Part shown: in pieces, positions 1-7,000 of the stretch
How the letters are laid out: every line of letters starts with the position of its first letter
Position numbering within the stretch: position 1 is the stretch's first letter
Assembly: GCA_965603115.1 (NCBI GenBank)
Contig: CBFDBT010000100.1
Span: 1 to 9,967 of the forward strand
DNA: 9,967 nt
Source: CBFDBT01 sp965603115
Lineage (GTDB): Bacteria > Pseudomonadota > Alphaproteobacteria > Sphingomonadales > Kordiimonadaceae
Direction: 5' to 3'
The notes under the pieces: generated by a model
What the model saw: only the letters and a program-made list of their open reading frames with translations
Database searches by the model: none
Told to the model about the DNA's origin: nothing
Translations under genes and position numbers: made by a program

Positions 1-304
1 GGGTTTAGAACGTCGTGAGACAGTTCGGTCCCTATCTGCCGTGGGTGTAGGAGACTTGAGAGGAGTTGCCCCTAGTACGAGAGGACCGGGGTGAACGTTC
101 CACTGGTGGACCAATTGTCGTGCCAACGGCAGTGTTGGGTAGCTACGAACGGACAGGATAACCGCTGAAGGCATCTAAGCGGGAAGCCCCCCTCAAAACA
201 AGGTCTCCCTGAGGGCCGTGGAAGACCACCACGTCAATAGGCTGGAGATGTAAGTGCAGTAATGCATTCAGTTGACCAGTACTAATCGCCCGATAGGCTT
301 GATT
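1..304 (+). rRNA. rrl: 23S ribosomal RNA, 3' end (partial)
   Basis: This is the last ~304 nt of 23S rRNA; the 5' part lies outside the window. The universally conserved 3' regions are visible: the peptidyl-transferase-proximal GAACGTCGTGAGACAG block near 7-22 and the sarcin-ricin loop AGTACGAGAGGACC at 74-87, the target of elongation-factor GTPase activation. The 3' end (…CTAATCGCCCGATAGGCTTGATT) is of the alphaproteobacterial kind, unlike the enterobacterial …GTGAGGCTTAACCTT. The exact mature end is estimated at 302-306. Identity is certain from conserved sequence; only the end coordinate is approximate. Confidence 0.97.
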
Positions 305-394
305 TGATCCAGTAATCGAAAGATGAAAATCTAAAATTACTATCACTTCAAATGTCAAAGACACCAAAACAGACAGTTAGACAGTCTCGTGTAT

Positions 395-423
395 CCCTAA
401 TCCAACTCGAAATCGGGTTAGGG
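395..423 (+). other. Hairpin in the 23S-5S spacer
   Basis: CCCTAATCC (395-403) pairs with GGGTTAGGG (415-423) over 9 bp with one G-U pair, around an 11-nt loop. It stands alone between the 23S 3' end and the 5S precursor stem. By position it could be a processing signal (RNase III or RNase E type) that helps separate 23S from 5S. That role is inferred; only the pairing is seen. Confidence 0.5.
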
Positions 424-425
424 TA

Positions 426-573
426 TTGCTGTTCTTTTCCGGTTTGGTGGTCACAGCGCGAGGTAAACACCCGATCCCATCTCGAACTCGGAAGTTAAGA
501 CCCGTTGCGCCGATGGTACTGCATCTTAAGGTGTGGGAGAGTAGGTCACCGCCAAACCTGATAAGAACAGCAA
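426..573 (+). other. Pre-5S processing stem enclosing 5S rRNA
   Basis: TTGCTGTTCTT (426-436) is perfectly complementary, over 11 bp, to AAGAACAGCAA (563-573). The two arms flank the 5S gene and would stack beyond its helix I across a small 4 x 4 internal loop. Known 5S maturation begins with endonuclease cleavage close to helix I, so this precursor stem is a plausible recognition structure. The complementarity is seen; the processing role is inferred. Confidence 0.65.
440..559 (+). rRNA. rrf: 5S ribosomal RNA
   Basis: This is complete 5S rRNA of about 118-120 nt. The terminal helix I is formed by GGTTTGG at 441-447 and CCAAACC at 552-558. Conserved 5S blocks are present: ACACCCGATCCCATCTCGAACTCGG (loops B and C, ~468-492), AAGTTAAGACCCGTTGCGCCGATGGTACTGC, and GGGAGAGTAGGTCACCGCC near the 3' end. 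It lies about 135 nt downstream of 23S in the standard bacterial rRNA operon order, on the same strand. The exact ends may shift by one or two bases. Confidence 0.96.
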
Positions 574-574
574 A

Positions 575-601
575 GTCCTTAAAATGCGAAAGCAATAGGA
601 C
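575..601 (+). other. GNRA-capped hairpin in the 5S-tRNA spacer
   Basis: GTCCT (575-579) pairs with AGGAC (597-601). Inside it TGC (585-587) pairs with GCA (592-594) across a GAAA tetraloop. It lies between 5S and tRNA-fMet in the same transcript. It may direct cleavage of the polycistronic precursor. No T-tract follows, so it is not a terminator. Confidence 0.35.
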
Positions 602-644
602 GAACAAAAATACAAACGCTCTCAAACGATATCAAAACCTCTGT

Positions 645-721
<77 letters not shown>

Positions 722-725
722 AATT

Positions 726-767
726 AAACCCAGTTAAGTCTTTGGACTTGCTGGGTTTTTTGTTTTT
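726..767 (+). terminator. Intrinsic terminator of the rRNA operon, possibly bidirectional
   Basis: AAACCCAG (726-733) pairs with CTGGGTTT (751-758). Inside, AAGTC (736-740) and GACTT (745-749) extend the stem to a TTTG loop. The stem is followed by a T-rich run to 767. It begins four bases after the tRNA CCA. On the minus strand the same stem is followed by TTTAATTT, a weaker T-tract, so it could also stop the convergent cupin transcript. Confidence 0.85.
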
Positions 768-825
768 CCAAGCCGATGCTATCATGTCTTGACATCATAA
801 TGGGTTTAATTGAATAGTCGAAACC

Positions 826-1329
826 TTATGGTGCGTTGTATAATTTGGTATCGACGACAATCAGCTCACGATATTCTTCCGGCATTTCCCAGGTTCCTGT
901 AAAGCCCTTTGGAAGCATAAACATATCACCTTTTTTGTAGGTGACGGAGTTTCCATCGTTGTCTGTTAGTATGAGTATACCCTTTGTGACCACAACAAAT
1001 TCATCATATGTCATTGGCTTGTCTATCAGAAGTACGGCAGGTCCAGACTCCCATACCACTACGACATTGTCGCCTTCAAACAAGGATGTTTCGCTGTTGT
1101 ACTCACCGCCGCTTTTAACGGTGATCCAGTCGATTTTTCCAAGGCCTTCTAGCTTCATATTATTTACACTCTCTAAACTCCAGCTCTGCGGTGGCATAAC
1201 CGCGCTCGCTTCAGCCGCATTGGCCGACGGGCTAATCTGCAGATTGGATTGCGCAACAAGCGTGAGCGCCATGCCTGCCAAGAGAGACATACTGATTAAT
1301 CCGAATTTTTTATAGGTGTCACGTAACAT
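826..1329 (-). CDS. Exported cupin-domain protein (Cupin_3/DUF861 type)
   Basis: A 167-aa protein with a signal peptide: basic start (residues 1-10), hydrophobic segment ~11-27, and an Ala-Asn-Ala cleavage site near residue 38, so it is predicted to be periplasmic. The C-terminal half (~100-160) is one cupin barrel. Residues 109-117 (DEFVVVTKG) and 134-147 (GDMFMLPKGFTGTW) match the two strands of the DUF861/Cupin_3 pattern found in ureidoglycine aminohydrolase-like cupins. The classical cupin metal histidines are absent (E110 in motif 1, T145 near the motif 2 position), which is usual for this subgroup, so metal binding and catalysis are uncertain. The start at 1329 has an AAGGAAA Shine-Dalgarno. 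It follows the oxidoreductase gene by 61 bp on the same strand and is probably co-transcribed. The biochemical role is unknown; it may be an accessory or product-binding protein of that oxidoreductase. Confidence 0.85.
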   Translation of the reverse strand: MLRDTYKKFGLISMSLLAGMALTLVAQSNLQISPSANAAEASAVMPPQSWSLESVNNMKLEGLGKIDWITVKSGGEYNSETSLFEGDNVVVVWESGPAVLLIDKPMTYDEFVVVTKGILILTDNDGNSVTYKKGDMFMLPKGFTGTWEMPEEYRELIVVDTKLYNAP

Positions 1330-1349
1330 CTTAATTTCCTTTTCTGTTT

Positions 1350-1375
1350 GAGGTGTCAGGTTGATACAGCACCTC
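1350..1375 (-). repeat. Intergenic inverted repeat between oxidoreductase and cupin genes
   Basis: GAGGTG (1350-1355) and CACCTC (1370-1375) form a 6-bp stem with a 14-nt loop in the mRNA just upstream of the cupin ribosome-binding site. There is no T-tract in the direction of transcription. It could be an mRNA-stabilising or attenuating hairpin that sets the expression ratio of the two genes. Function is inferred only from position. Confidence 0.3.
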
Positions 1376-1390
1376 GGTTGGGTTTATTTA

Positions 1391-3292
1391 CTACTCACTG
1401 ATGCTGTGGAGCTGTTCCTGTGCTGCGCGCCAAGCCGCGTCAACAGCGCCATTTACATAGGCATAGCCTTCTGAGTCTGAGTTTGCGATCGAGATGCGGC
1501 CAAATTGTTTCCGACCAACCTGATGCGGGTAAGACCCTTCATCAAAATCATCGTCGAGGCCGTAATATTCATAGGCATAGCCATGCGCCCATCGGTTGAC
1601 CGTAATCGCTTCAATGTCCCGATCCGCATCAAATCCGTGTGCACCAAACAAATCGGTTAATTGTTCCCGTATTTGTCTCTCGAAAGTCGAAAAAGGAGTC
1701 TCCAATAGTGCGTGTCTTGCAAGTCTGAACTGGTCACGAGCGGATTGGCCCGGCTCTTTGAGCGGCACGGGTGTGCCCATCATAAAGATCACAAGGGGAT
1801 CATTTGGCCCCTGCGGTGCCTGATAGTCTGTCATCTTGGTTGGCGGCGCCTTGGTGACCATGGTGAAAGGACTGTTCGGGCACTCAAAGAGTTCTGTGCC
1901 GGCATTGTGGAAGGGCGCGCCATCTCTCAAGACTACATTCGTCCAGATTAGCGGTACCTTAACGCCATATTTCATAGCCTCTTTTTGAGTCTCAGGCAGT
2001 TCGGGGCAAAGATGCGGAATGATCGAGTTATAACATGCCATAATGCAGTGCTTAGCCTTCACGCGCGTTGTCTTGCCATCTTGAACGTAGCTGATGGTCA
2101 CATCATCGATTTCTTGGCGGGCGCGAACAACTGTGCTGTTAAGGCGAATACGAACAGGGGAATTTTCTGTGTCCAGCTTACTATAATCAAACTCAGCCGC
2201 GGCGATATCGTCCATGGAACTACCAGTGGCAACAGCAGGTATCAGATTGCGTACCATGAGGCGTGCCACAGAGGCGTTGCCGTCCGGGAAGTAAAGAGAA
2301 TTATAGGTTTTGCTTTCATCTGACACAGGTTTATCAGCCAATGGATTTTGGACAGACTGGGCACCCGGTGCGCCATTGCCGATTGCTTCCTTAACCGAAA
2401 GACCGTCCCCGCCCAAACCATAAAGGAGGCGCAAAAATGAATCAAACAGCTGCAGATTTTCAACCGCAAGACCGACTTTATCAAGCAAAAATTGATGGTA
2501 GGGTGTTGAGGTGATATAGGCTGTCCGCTCACTGGGCGTAAGACCTTCCAGCGAATCCCATTCACCACCCACAAGGCGAATAATTTTGTCTTTCTCCGTT
2601 TGGTCAAGCGGTAGCTGATTGATAAGAGATGCGTAATCACCTTGTCCGTGAAGCGCAGCCTGCCAATTTCCGATGACCGCCTTTCCTTCTCCATCCGTTG
2701 TCTTGACGAAAAAGCCAGCATCCTCCCCCGAAATATCCACCAAGGGATAGTCGGGATCCATGGCCTTTTCCAATGTATCCAGATCAATGCCGATCTCTTT
2801 CAAGAGATCTAGTGTGACCTTGCTGTAATTTTCCGGGGATTCTAGATTGAGGCTGCCACCGACGCCAAGGAGCATGTGGCCCCCAGAGGTAAATTCATTT
2901 CGCTTTGCGTGACCACCAAAGTCATCGTGATTATCAAGAATAAGAATGCGCGCGTCCGCCCCACGATCTTGCTGAAAAAAGGTGGCGGCAGCAAGGCCGC
3001 TTAGTCCGCCACCGACAACCACAAGATCATATTCTTCATTGGTATCACTATAGGTATTCGGGGCGTCACCGTGCCAGGCAAGCGGATGAGCGGCATCAAA
3101 CGAACCGGGGTGATTGCCCCGCATACCTGTTTTTGTCGGAGGGTAATAAGGCTCTAAGGGGTCTGCTACCAGCGCGCCACTAGTTATAGCAGCGGGTAGT
3201 AGCGCGGCGCCAATGGTTATCGCAGTACCGTTCAGGAAGTCACGCCTGTCAATTGGTCGGTCCATACCAAGACGTCGATCTTTGTTATTCAT
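1391..3292 (-). CDS. Tat-exported FAD-dependent amine oxidoreductase, spermidine dehydrogenase-like
   Basis: A 633-aa protein. The N-terminus has a twin-arginine motif (DRRDFLNG, Arg16-Arg17) and a hydrophobic stretch to about residue 43, which indicates folded export to the periplasm. An FAD Rossmann motif follows (YDLVVVGGGLSGLAAA, Gly94-Gly99), with an acidic residue ending the second strand (ILILD, D120) and then GGHAKRNEF. The C-terminal FAD-binding segment, about residues 600-625 (ISIANSDSEGYAYVNGAVDAAW, here split by eye), is of the amine-oxidase fold. Length and the motifs GMDR-RRDFLNG and PYYPP…GMRGNHPGSF fit bacterial spermidine dehydrogenases (SpdH, ~620 aa). Those oxidise spermidine to an aminoaldehyde plus diamine, passing electrons to an acceptor other than oxygen. 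The substrate here is not proven. The start at 3292 has an AGGGGA Shine-Dalgarno; Met10 is an alternative. It is the first gene of a pair with the cupin. Confidence 0.85.
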   Translation of the reverse strand: MNNKDRRLGMDRPIDRRDFLNGTAITIGAALLPAAITSGALVADPLEPYYPPTKTGMRGNHPGSFDAAHPLAWHGDAPNTYSDTNEEYDLVVVGGGLSGLAAATFFQQDRGADARILILDNHDDFGGHAKRNEFTSGGHMLLGVGGSLNLESPENYSKVTLDLLKEIGIDLDTLEKAMDPDYPLVDISGEDAGFFVKTTDGEGKAVIGNWQAALHGQGDYASLINQLPLDQTEKDKIIRLVGGEWDSLEGLTPSERTAYITSTPYHQFLLDKVGLAVENLQLFDSFLRLLYGLGGDGLSVKEAIGNGAPGAQSVQNPLADKPVSDESKTYNSLYFPDGNASVARLMVRNLIPAVATGSSMDDIAAAEFDYSKLDTENSPVRIRLNSTVVRARQEIDDVTISYVQDGKTTRVKAKHCIMACYNSIIPHLCPELPETQKEAMKYGVKVPLIWTNVVLRDGAPFHNAGTELFECPNSPFTMVTKAPPTKMTDYQAPQGPNDPLVIFMMGTPVPLKEPGQSARDQFRLARHALLETPFSTFERQIREQLTDLFGAHGFDADRDIEAITVNRWAHGYAYEYYGLDDDFDEGSYPHQVGRKQFGRISIANSDSEGYAYVNGAVDAAWRAAQEQLHSISE

Positions 3293-3351
3293 AACGTTCC
3301 CCTATAGTATCCCAATGCCAATGAGCTTAGTGAGGGGCGTGGTGCAAAGCA

Positions 3352-3393
3352 AGCCTTTGACCTAATGAGCTATTGGCTTTTTTGTCAAAGGCT
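3352..3393. promoter_or_regulatory. Perfect 10-bp inverted repeat, candidate operator in a divergent control region
   Basis: AGCCTTTGAC (3352-3361) and GTCAAAGGCT (3384-3393) are exact reverse complements separated by 22 bp. The centre-to-centre distance is 32 bp, about three helical turns. The repeat sits in the 190-bp region between the minus-strand oxidoreductase operon and the plus-strand membrane-protein gene. The right arm contains a perfect minus-strand TTGACA hexamer (3388-3383), but no good -10 lies 16-18 bp from it. The spacing suggests two half-sites for a dimeric or tetrameric regulator. This is an inference from symmetry and position. Confidence 0.45.
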
Positions 3394-3410
3394 AAAAATT
3401 GCAGCAGGCC

Positions 3411-3439
3411 TTGCCAGCAATGACCACCCTTGATACCAT
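3411..3439 (+). promoter_or_regulatory. Candidate sigma-70 promoter for the membrane-protein gene
   Basis: TTGCCA (3411-3416, 5/6 match to the -35) is followed after exactly 17 bp by TACCAT (3434-3439, 4/6 match to the -10). Transcription would begin near 3446 and give a leader of about 37 nt. The -10 is weak, so this is tentative. Confidence 0.3.
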
Positions 3440-3482
3440 TTCCCTAATAGCTAGTTTCAAAAATTTGGGGGAGAAAAGAGCC

Positions 3483-3932
3483 ATGCCACTGCCAGAAGTT
3501 ATAGCCTACTTAGCTGCGACCGTATTTTTTATGGTCGGATTACTCACAGGCGTATGGAAGTATCGACAGATTGTGACAAGCCCCACGGCCAGCGCACATA
3601 TGTATGTAGACATTTCACATCGTGCCTCACTTTTATATGCCTTTGCAGCCCTGTTATTGGCAAAGCTCGCAGAAATTTCGCAATTGGCGGAAGGGGTGGA
3701 GGTTTGGGCTGTTAGCGCCCCGATTATCTTTTTTGCCATCGCCATAATAACCTATATTATCCACGGGGTATTGCAGGATACTGACAACCAGTTGCAACAG
3801 CCACATATGCTGGGAAAGCGGAAAATACCGCATGCACAGATATCTTTTCTTATGTGGCTTCTAATCATCGCGGAAATTGGTGGGACTGGCGTTCTGGCTT
3901 ACGGTGTTTTTGATGTGCTTCTTTTCTCATAA
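3483..3932 (+). CDS. Small four-helix integral membrane protein of unknown function
   Basis: A 149-aa protein when started at ATG 3483, which has a GGGGGAG Shine-Dalgarno nine bases upstream. The open frame extends back to TTG 3399, but that start lacks a ribosome site, so the shorter form is preferred. Four hydrophobic segments are visible at about residues 4-23, 48-66, 77-96 and 119-146. A polar loop after helix 1 contains His39 and the SHRAS motif (His46), and a DTDNQ-QQPH cytoplasmic-type loop follows helix 3. I do not recognise the family with certainty. The size, four-helix plan and the 'GLLTG … SAH' pattern recall HabB-like (hydroxylaminobenzene mutase-type) membrane proteins, but this is weak. 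It stands alone: divergent from the oxidoreductase operon, and separated from the next gene by 150 bp with a hairpin at its end. Confidence 0.75.
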   Translation: MPLPEVIAYLAATVFFMVGLLTGVWKYRQIVTSPTASAHMYVDISHRASLLYAFAALLLAKLAEISQLAEGVEVWAVSAPIIFFAIAIITYIIHGVLQDTDNQLQQPHMLGKRKIPHAQISFLMWLLIIAEIGGTGVLAYGVFDVLLFS

Positions 3933-3967
3933 ACCAACCTTGACATAAGTCAGCTTTATCAGAAAAG
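3921..3967 (+). terminator. Nested hairpin overlapping the stop codon of the membrane-protein gene
   Basis: CTTTTCTCATAAA (3921-3933, containing the TAA stop) pairs with TTTATCAGAAAAG (3955-3967) at 12 of 13 positions. Inside, TGAC (3941-3944) pairs with GTCA (3949-3952) around ATAA. No T-tract follows, so it is not a canonical intrinsic terminator. It may be a factor-dependent or 3'-end-protecting structure separating this gene from the downstream operon. The pairing is seen; the role is inferred. Confidence 0.4.
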
Positions 3968-4026
3968 GCGGATGGTAGGTCTTATCAATATGATTTAGAT
4001 ATTTTGAGCGTTGTTAGAGAATTCTG

Positions 4027-4055
4027 ACGACAGGCAAGGTATTTTTAAATATAGT
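4027..4055 (+). promoter_or_regulatory. Candidate promoter of the oxoprolinase-transporter operon
   Basis: ACGACA (4027-4032, 4/6 to the -35) is followed after 17 bp by TATAGT (4050-4055, 5/6 to the -10). Transcription would start near 4062, giving a leader of about 20 nt that just includes the Shine-Dalgarno at 4072-4076. The spacing is good and the -35 is weak. Confidence 0.4.
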
Positions 4056-4070
4056 TTCGCAAGTATATTT
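4047..4070 (+). repeat. AT-rich inverted repeat just before the hyuAB ribosome-binding site
   Basis: AAATATA (4047-4053) and TATATTT (4064-4070) are perfect reverse complements. Two more A-T pairs lie beyond a G-G mismatch, leaving a TCGC loop. The repeat ends two bases before GGGAG (4072-4076). It overlaps the candidate -10 element, so it could act as a DNA operator; as RNA it would exist only if transcription starts further upstream. Confidence 0.3.
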
Positions 4071-4082
4071 TGGGAGAAAATG

Positions 4083-7000
4083 ATGACGGGTAGTAAGCTC
4101 CCTGCAGCAGACGCTAAATGGCAGTTTTGGGTAGATCGTGGCGGTACATTTACGGATATTGTAGCAAAGGCCCCTGACGGTGCCCTGCATATCAAGAAGT
4201 TGTTATCAGAAAACCCAGAAGTTTATGATGATGCTGCTCTTGCAGGTATTCGCGAATTTCTTGAGCTTGAAAACACTGCACCTATTACATCAGAGCTGGT
4301 TGACTGCGTTAAAATGGGAACAACGGTTTCCACCAATGCTCTCTTGGAGAGGAAAGGTGATGCGACGGTGCTGGCCATTACCGCGGGCTTGCAAGACAGT
4401 ATTGAAATAGGCAATCAAACCCGCCCAGAGACATTTGCCCTAGAGATTAAAAAGCCTGATTTAATATATAGTGAAGTCATAGGAATAGCTGAGCGAATTT
4501 TGCCATCCGGCGAGGTCGTGTGCCCCTTAGATAGCGTGGCAACTAGGCAATCTCTTCAAAAAGCCTATGACAGTGGTTTGAGATCAGTGGCTATAGTGTT
4601 GATGCACGCTTATAAATATCCAGAGCACGAGCAAAAAGTAGCTGAGATTGCTAGGGATATTGGCTATACACAAGTCTCGGTCAGTCACGAGGTTAGCCCA
4701 CTAGTCAAGATAGTGCCGCGTGGTGAAACGACACTGGTTGATGCCTATTTAACCCCCATTTTGCAGCGCTATGTTGACCGGATTTCTGATGGAATTAACA
4801 AAGAGCATGTAACGGGAAAACTATTGTTCATGCAATCGTCTGGGGGACTGGTCGATGCTGGAAAGTTCAGAGGACGGGATTCGATTTTGTCAGGTCCGGC
4901 AGGTGGAATTGTAGGGTGTGTCCATACGGCAAAGCTCGCTGGCTTTGATAAAATTATTGGTTTCGACATGGGGGGAACCTCAACCGACGTTTCTCATTAT
5001 GCTGGTGAATTTGAAAAAAGCTATGAAACCGAGGTAGCGGGTGTGCGCATGCGCGTGCCGATGATGAATATCCATACTGTAGCTGCGGGTGGTGGGTCTC
5101 TGCTTAGCTATCAGGACAATCGTTTTCGTGTGGGACCCCAATCGGCTGGTGCTAATCCTGGCCCTGTTTGCTACCGAAGAGGGGGTGATCTTGCTGTAAC
5201 GGATATTAATATCTGCTTGGGCAAAATTCAGCCTGATTATTTTCCTGCAATCTTTGGCCCAAATCAGGATATGGCATTAGACCGTGAAGCTTCTCTTGAT
5301 GCTTTTAAGAAAATTGCACAAGACGTTGGCGATGGCCGTAGTGCTGAAGACGTGGCGGAAGGGTTTTTGGCCATTGCTGTTGAACATATGGCGCAAGCTA
5401 TCAAGAAAATATCGGTCTCAAGGGGGTATAATGTTAAAGACTATACGCTCAATTGTTTTGGTGGCGCTGGTGGGCAGCATGCCTGTTTGGTTGCTGAACG
5501 GTTAGGTATGAATGTAATTTTCATCCACCCCTTATCAGGCGTGTTGTCCGCTTATGGAATGGGATTGGCTGATATTAGAACCGAGCGCCAAAATATGGTG
5601 AACGAGGCTCTAACGGATGCGCTGTTTGAAAGTGTTGAAAGCTTGATTGAAACACTGGTTAAAGACAATATAGATGACCTTGTCGAGCAGGGCGTTTCCC
5701 GCTCGGATATTGCCCATGAAAGTGCTGCCCTTTGCCGTTACAAGGGCACGGATACTACGATTAAAGTCCCTGTGATGGATGCCGCCTTTATGCGAAGTGA
5801 ATTTGAGGCGGTCCATAAGCAACGCTACGGATTTTCAGCACCAGAAAAGACAATCATGCTTGAGGCCATAACAGTGGAATCCCATGGCGGACGAGATGAC
5901 CACACGGAAAAAAAAAGCTCTGTCGCTGTGGATACAGCGCCAAAAGTTGAGAGCATGAGCCGGATATATTCAAGCGGCGCATGGCATGACACGCCAATTT
6001 ATACTATTGAAACGCTAGACTATGGTCATATCATTAAGGGTCCAGCCATAATAACCGAGGCAACAGGTACTATCGTGATCGAGAAGGGCTGGACTGGACG
6101 ATTAAACAAATATCGCCATCTCATACTCGAGCGTAAAGCTGAAGACAGTCAAGCGATTAAAAATGCAACAGACTATGACCCTGTAACGCTGGAAATATTC
6201 AATAATTTGTTTATGTCCATCGCCGAGCAAATGGGACTTGTGCTGCAAAACACCTCACAGTCGGTTAACGTTAAAGAGCGTCTGGACTTCTCGTGTGCTA
6301 TTTTTGATCACGAAGGGAACTTAGTTGCCAATGCGCCCCATGTTCCTGTGCATTTGGGTTCGATGGATAGCACCATAAAAGTTCTGATCGCTAGTGGGCA
6401 GACCATAAAGCCCGGTGATGTTTTTGTGCATAATAACCCTTATAACGGTGGCTCCCATTTACCTGACATCACGGTGATTTCTCCTGTTTTTAACGCAGAT
6501 CAAAGTGAAATATTGTTTTACGTTGCAAGTCGGGCCCACCACGAGGATGTTGGTGGGATAACACCAGGGTCAATGTCGCCAAAAGGCAAGACTATTTATG
6601 AAGAAGGTGTTCTTCTTGATTGTGTAAAGATGGTCTCGGGCGGTGTCTTTTTGACCGATGAAGTGCGGGATAAATTTAATGAGGGCCCGGATCCAGCACG
6701 CAATATTGAGCAAAATATCGCTGACCTCATGGCGCAGGTTGCTGCCAATACTACAGGCGCTAATGAGCTCGGAAATCTTGTGGCATCTTACGGATTAGAA
6801 ACTGTGCATGCCTATATGGGCTATATTCAAGATAATGCCGAAGAGGCTGTTCGCAGAGTGATATCGCAAATTGACGATGCCGCTTTTGACTATGAAACCG
6901 ATACGGGGGATAGAATAAAACTGCGCATAAAGATTGATAAACAAGAGCGTTCAGCGGTGATAGATTTTACCGGTACCAGTGATAATGTACCAAGTAATTT

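Noticed and set aside
143..367. Open frame on the minus strand across the 23S 3' end
   Set aside because: It is antisense to conserved rRNA sequence and has no independent coding evidence.
784..795. ATGTC-TT-GACAT palindrome between the rRNA terminator and the cupin gene
   Set aside because: It is short, has a two-base loop and no T-tract, and chance occurrence is likely; it may be a minor part of the terminator region.
2242..2787. 181-codon open frame on the minus strand inside the oxidoreductase gene
   Set aside because: It is an alternative frame of the spermidine dehydrogenase-like gene, whose own frame carries the FAD and C-terminal motifs.
3399..3482. Upstream TTG start adding 28 residues to the small membrane protein
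   Set aside because: It has no ribosome site and would overlap the candidate promoter; ATG 3483 has GGGGGAG at suitable spacing.
3940..3945. Perfect TTGACA after the membrane-protein gene as a -35 element
   Set aside because: No acceptable -10 lies 16-18 bp downstream; the hexamer is part of the nested hairpin palindrome.
4011..4082. Upstream TTG start adding 24 residues to the 5-oxoprolinase
   Set aside because: There is no Shine-Dalgarno before TTG 4011 and the added residues are not family-like. ATG 4080/4083 sit directly after GGGAG and begin just before the conserved N-terminal motif.
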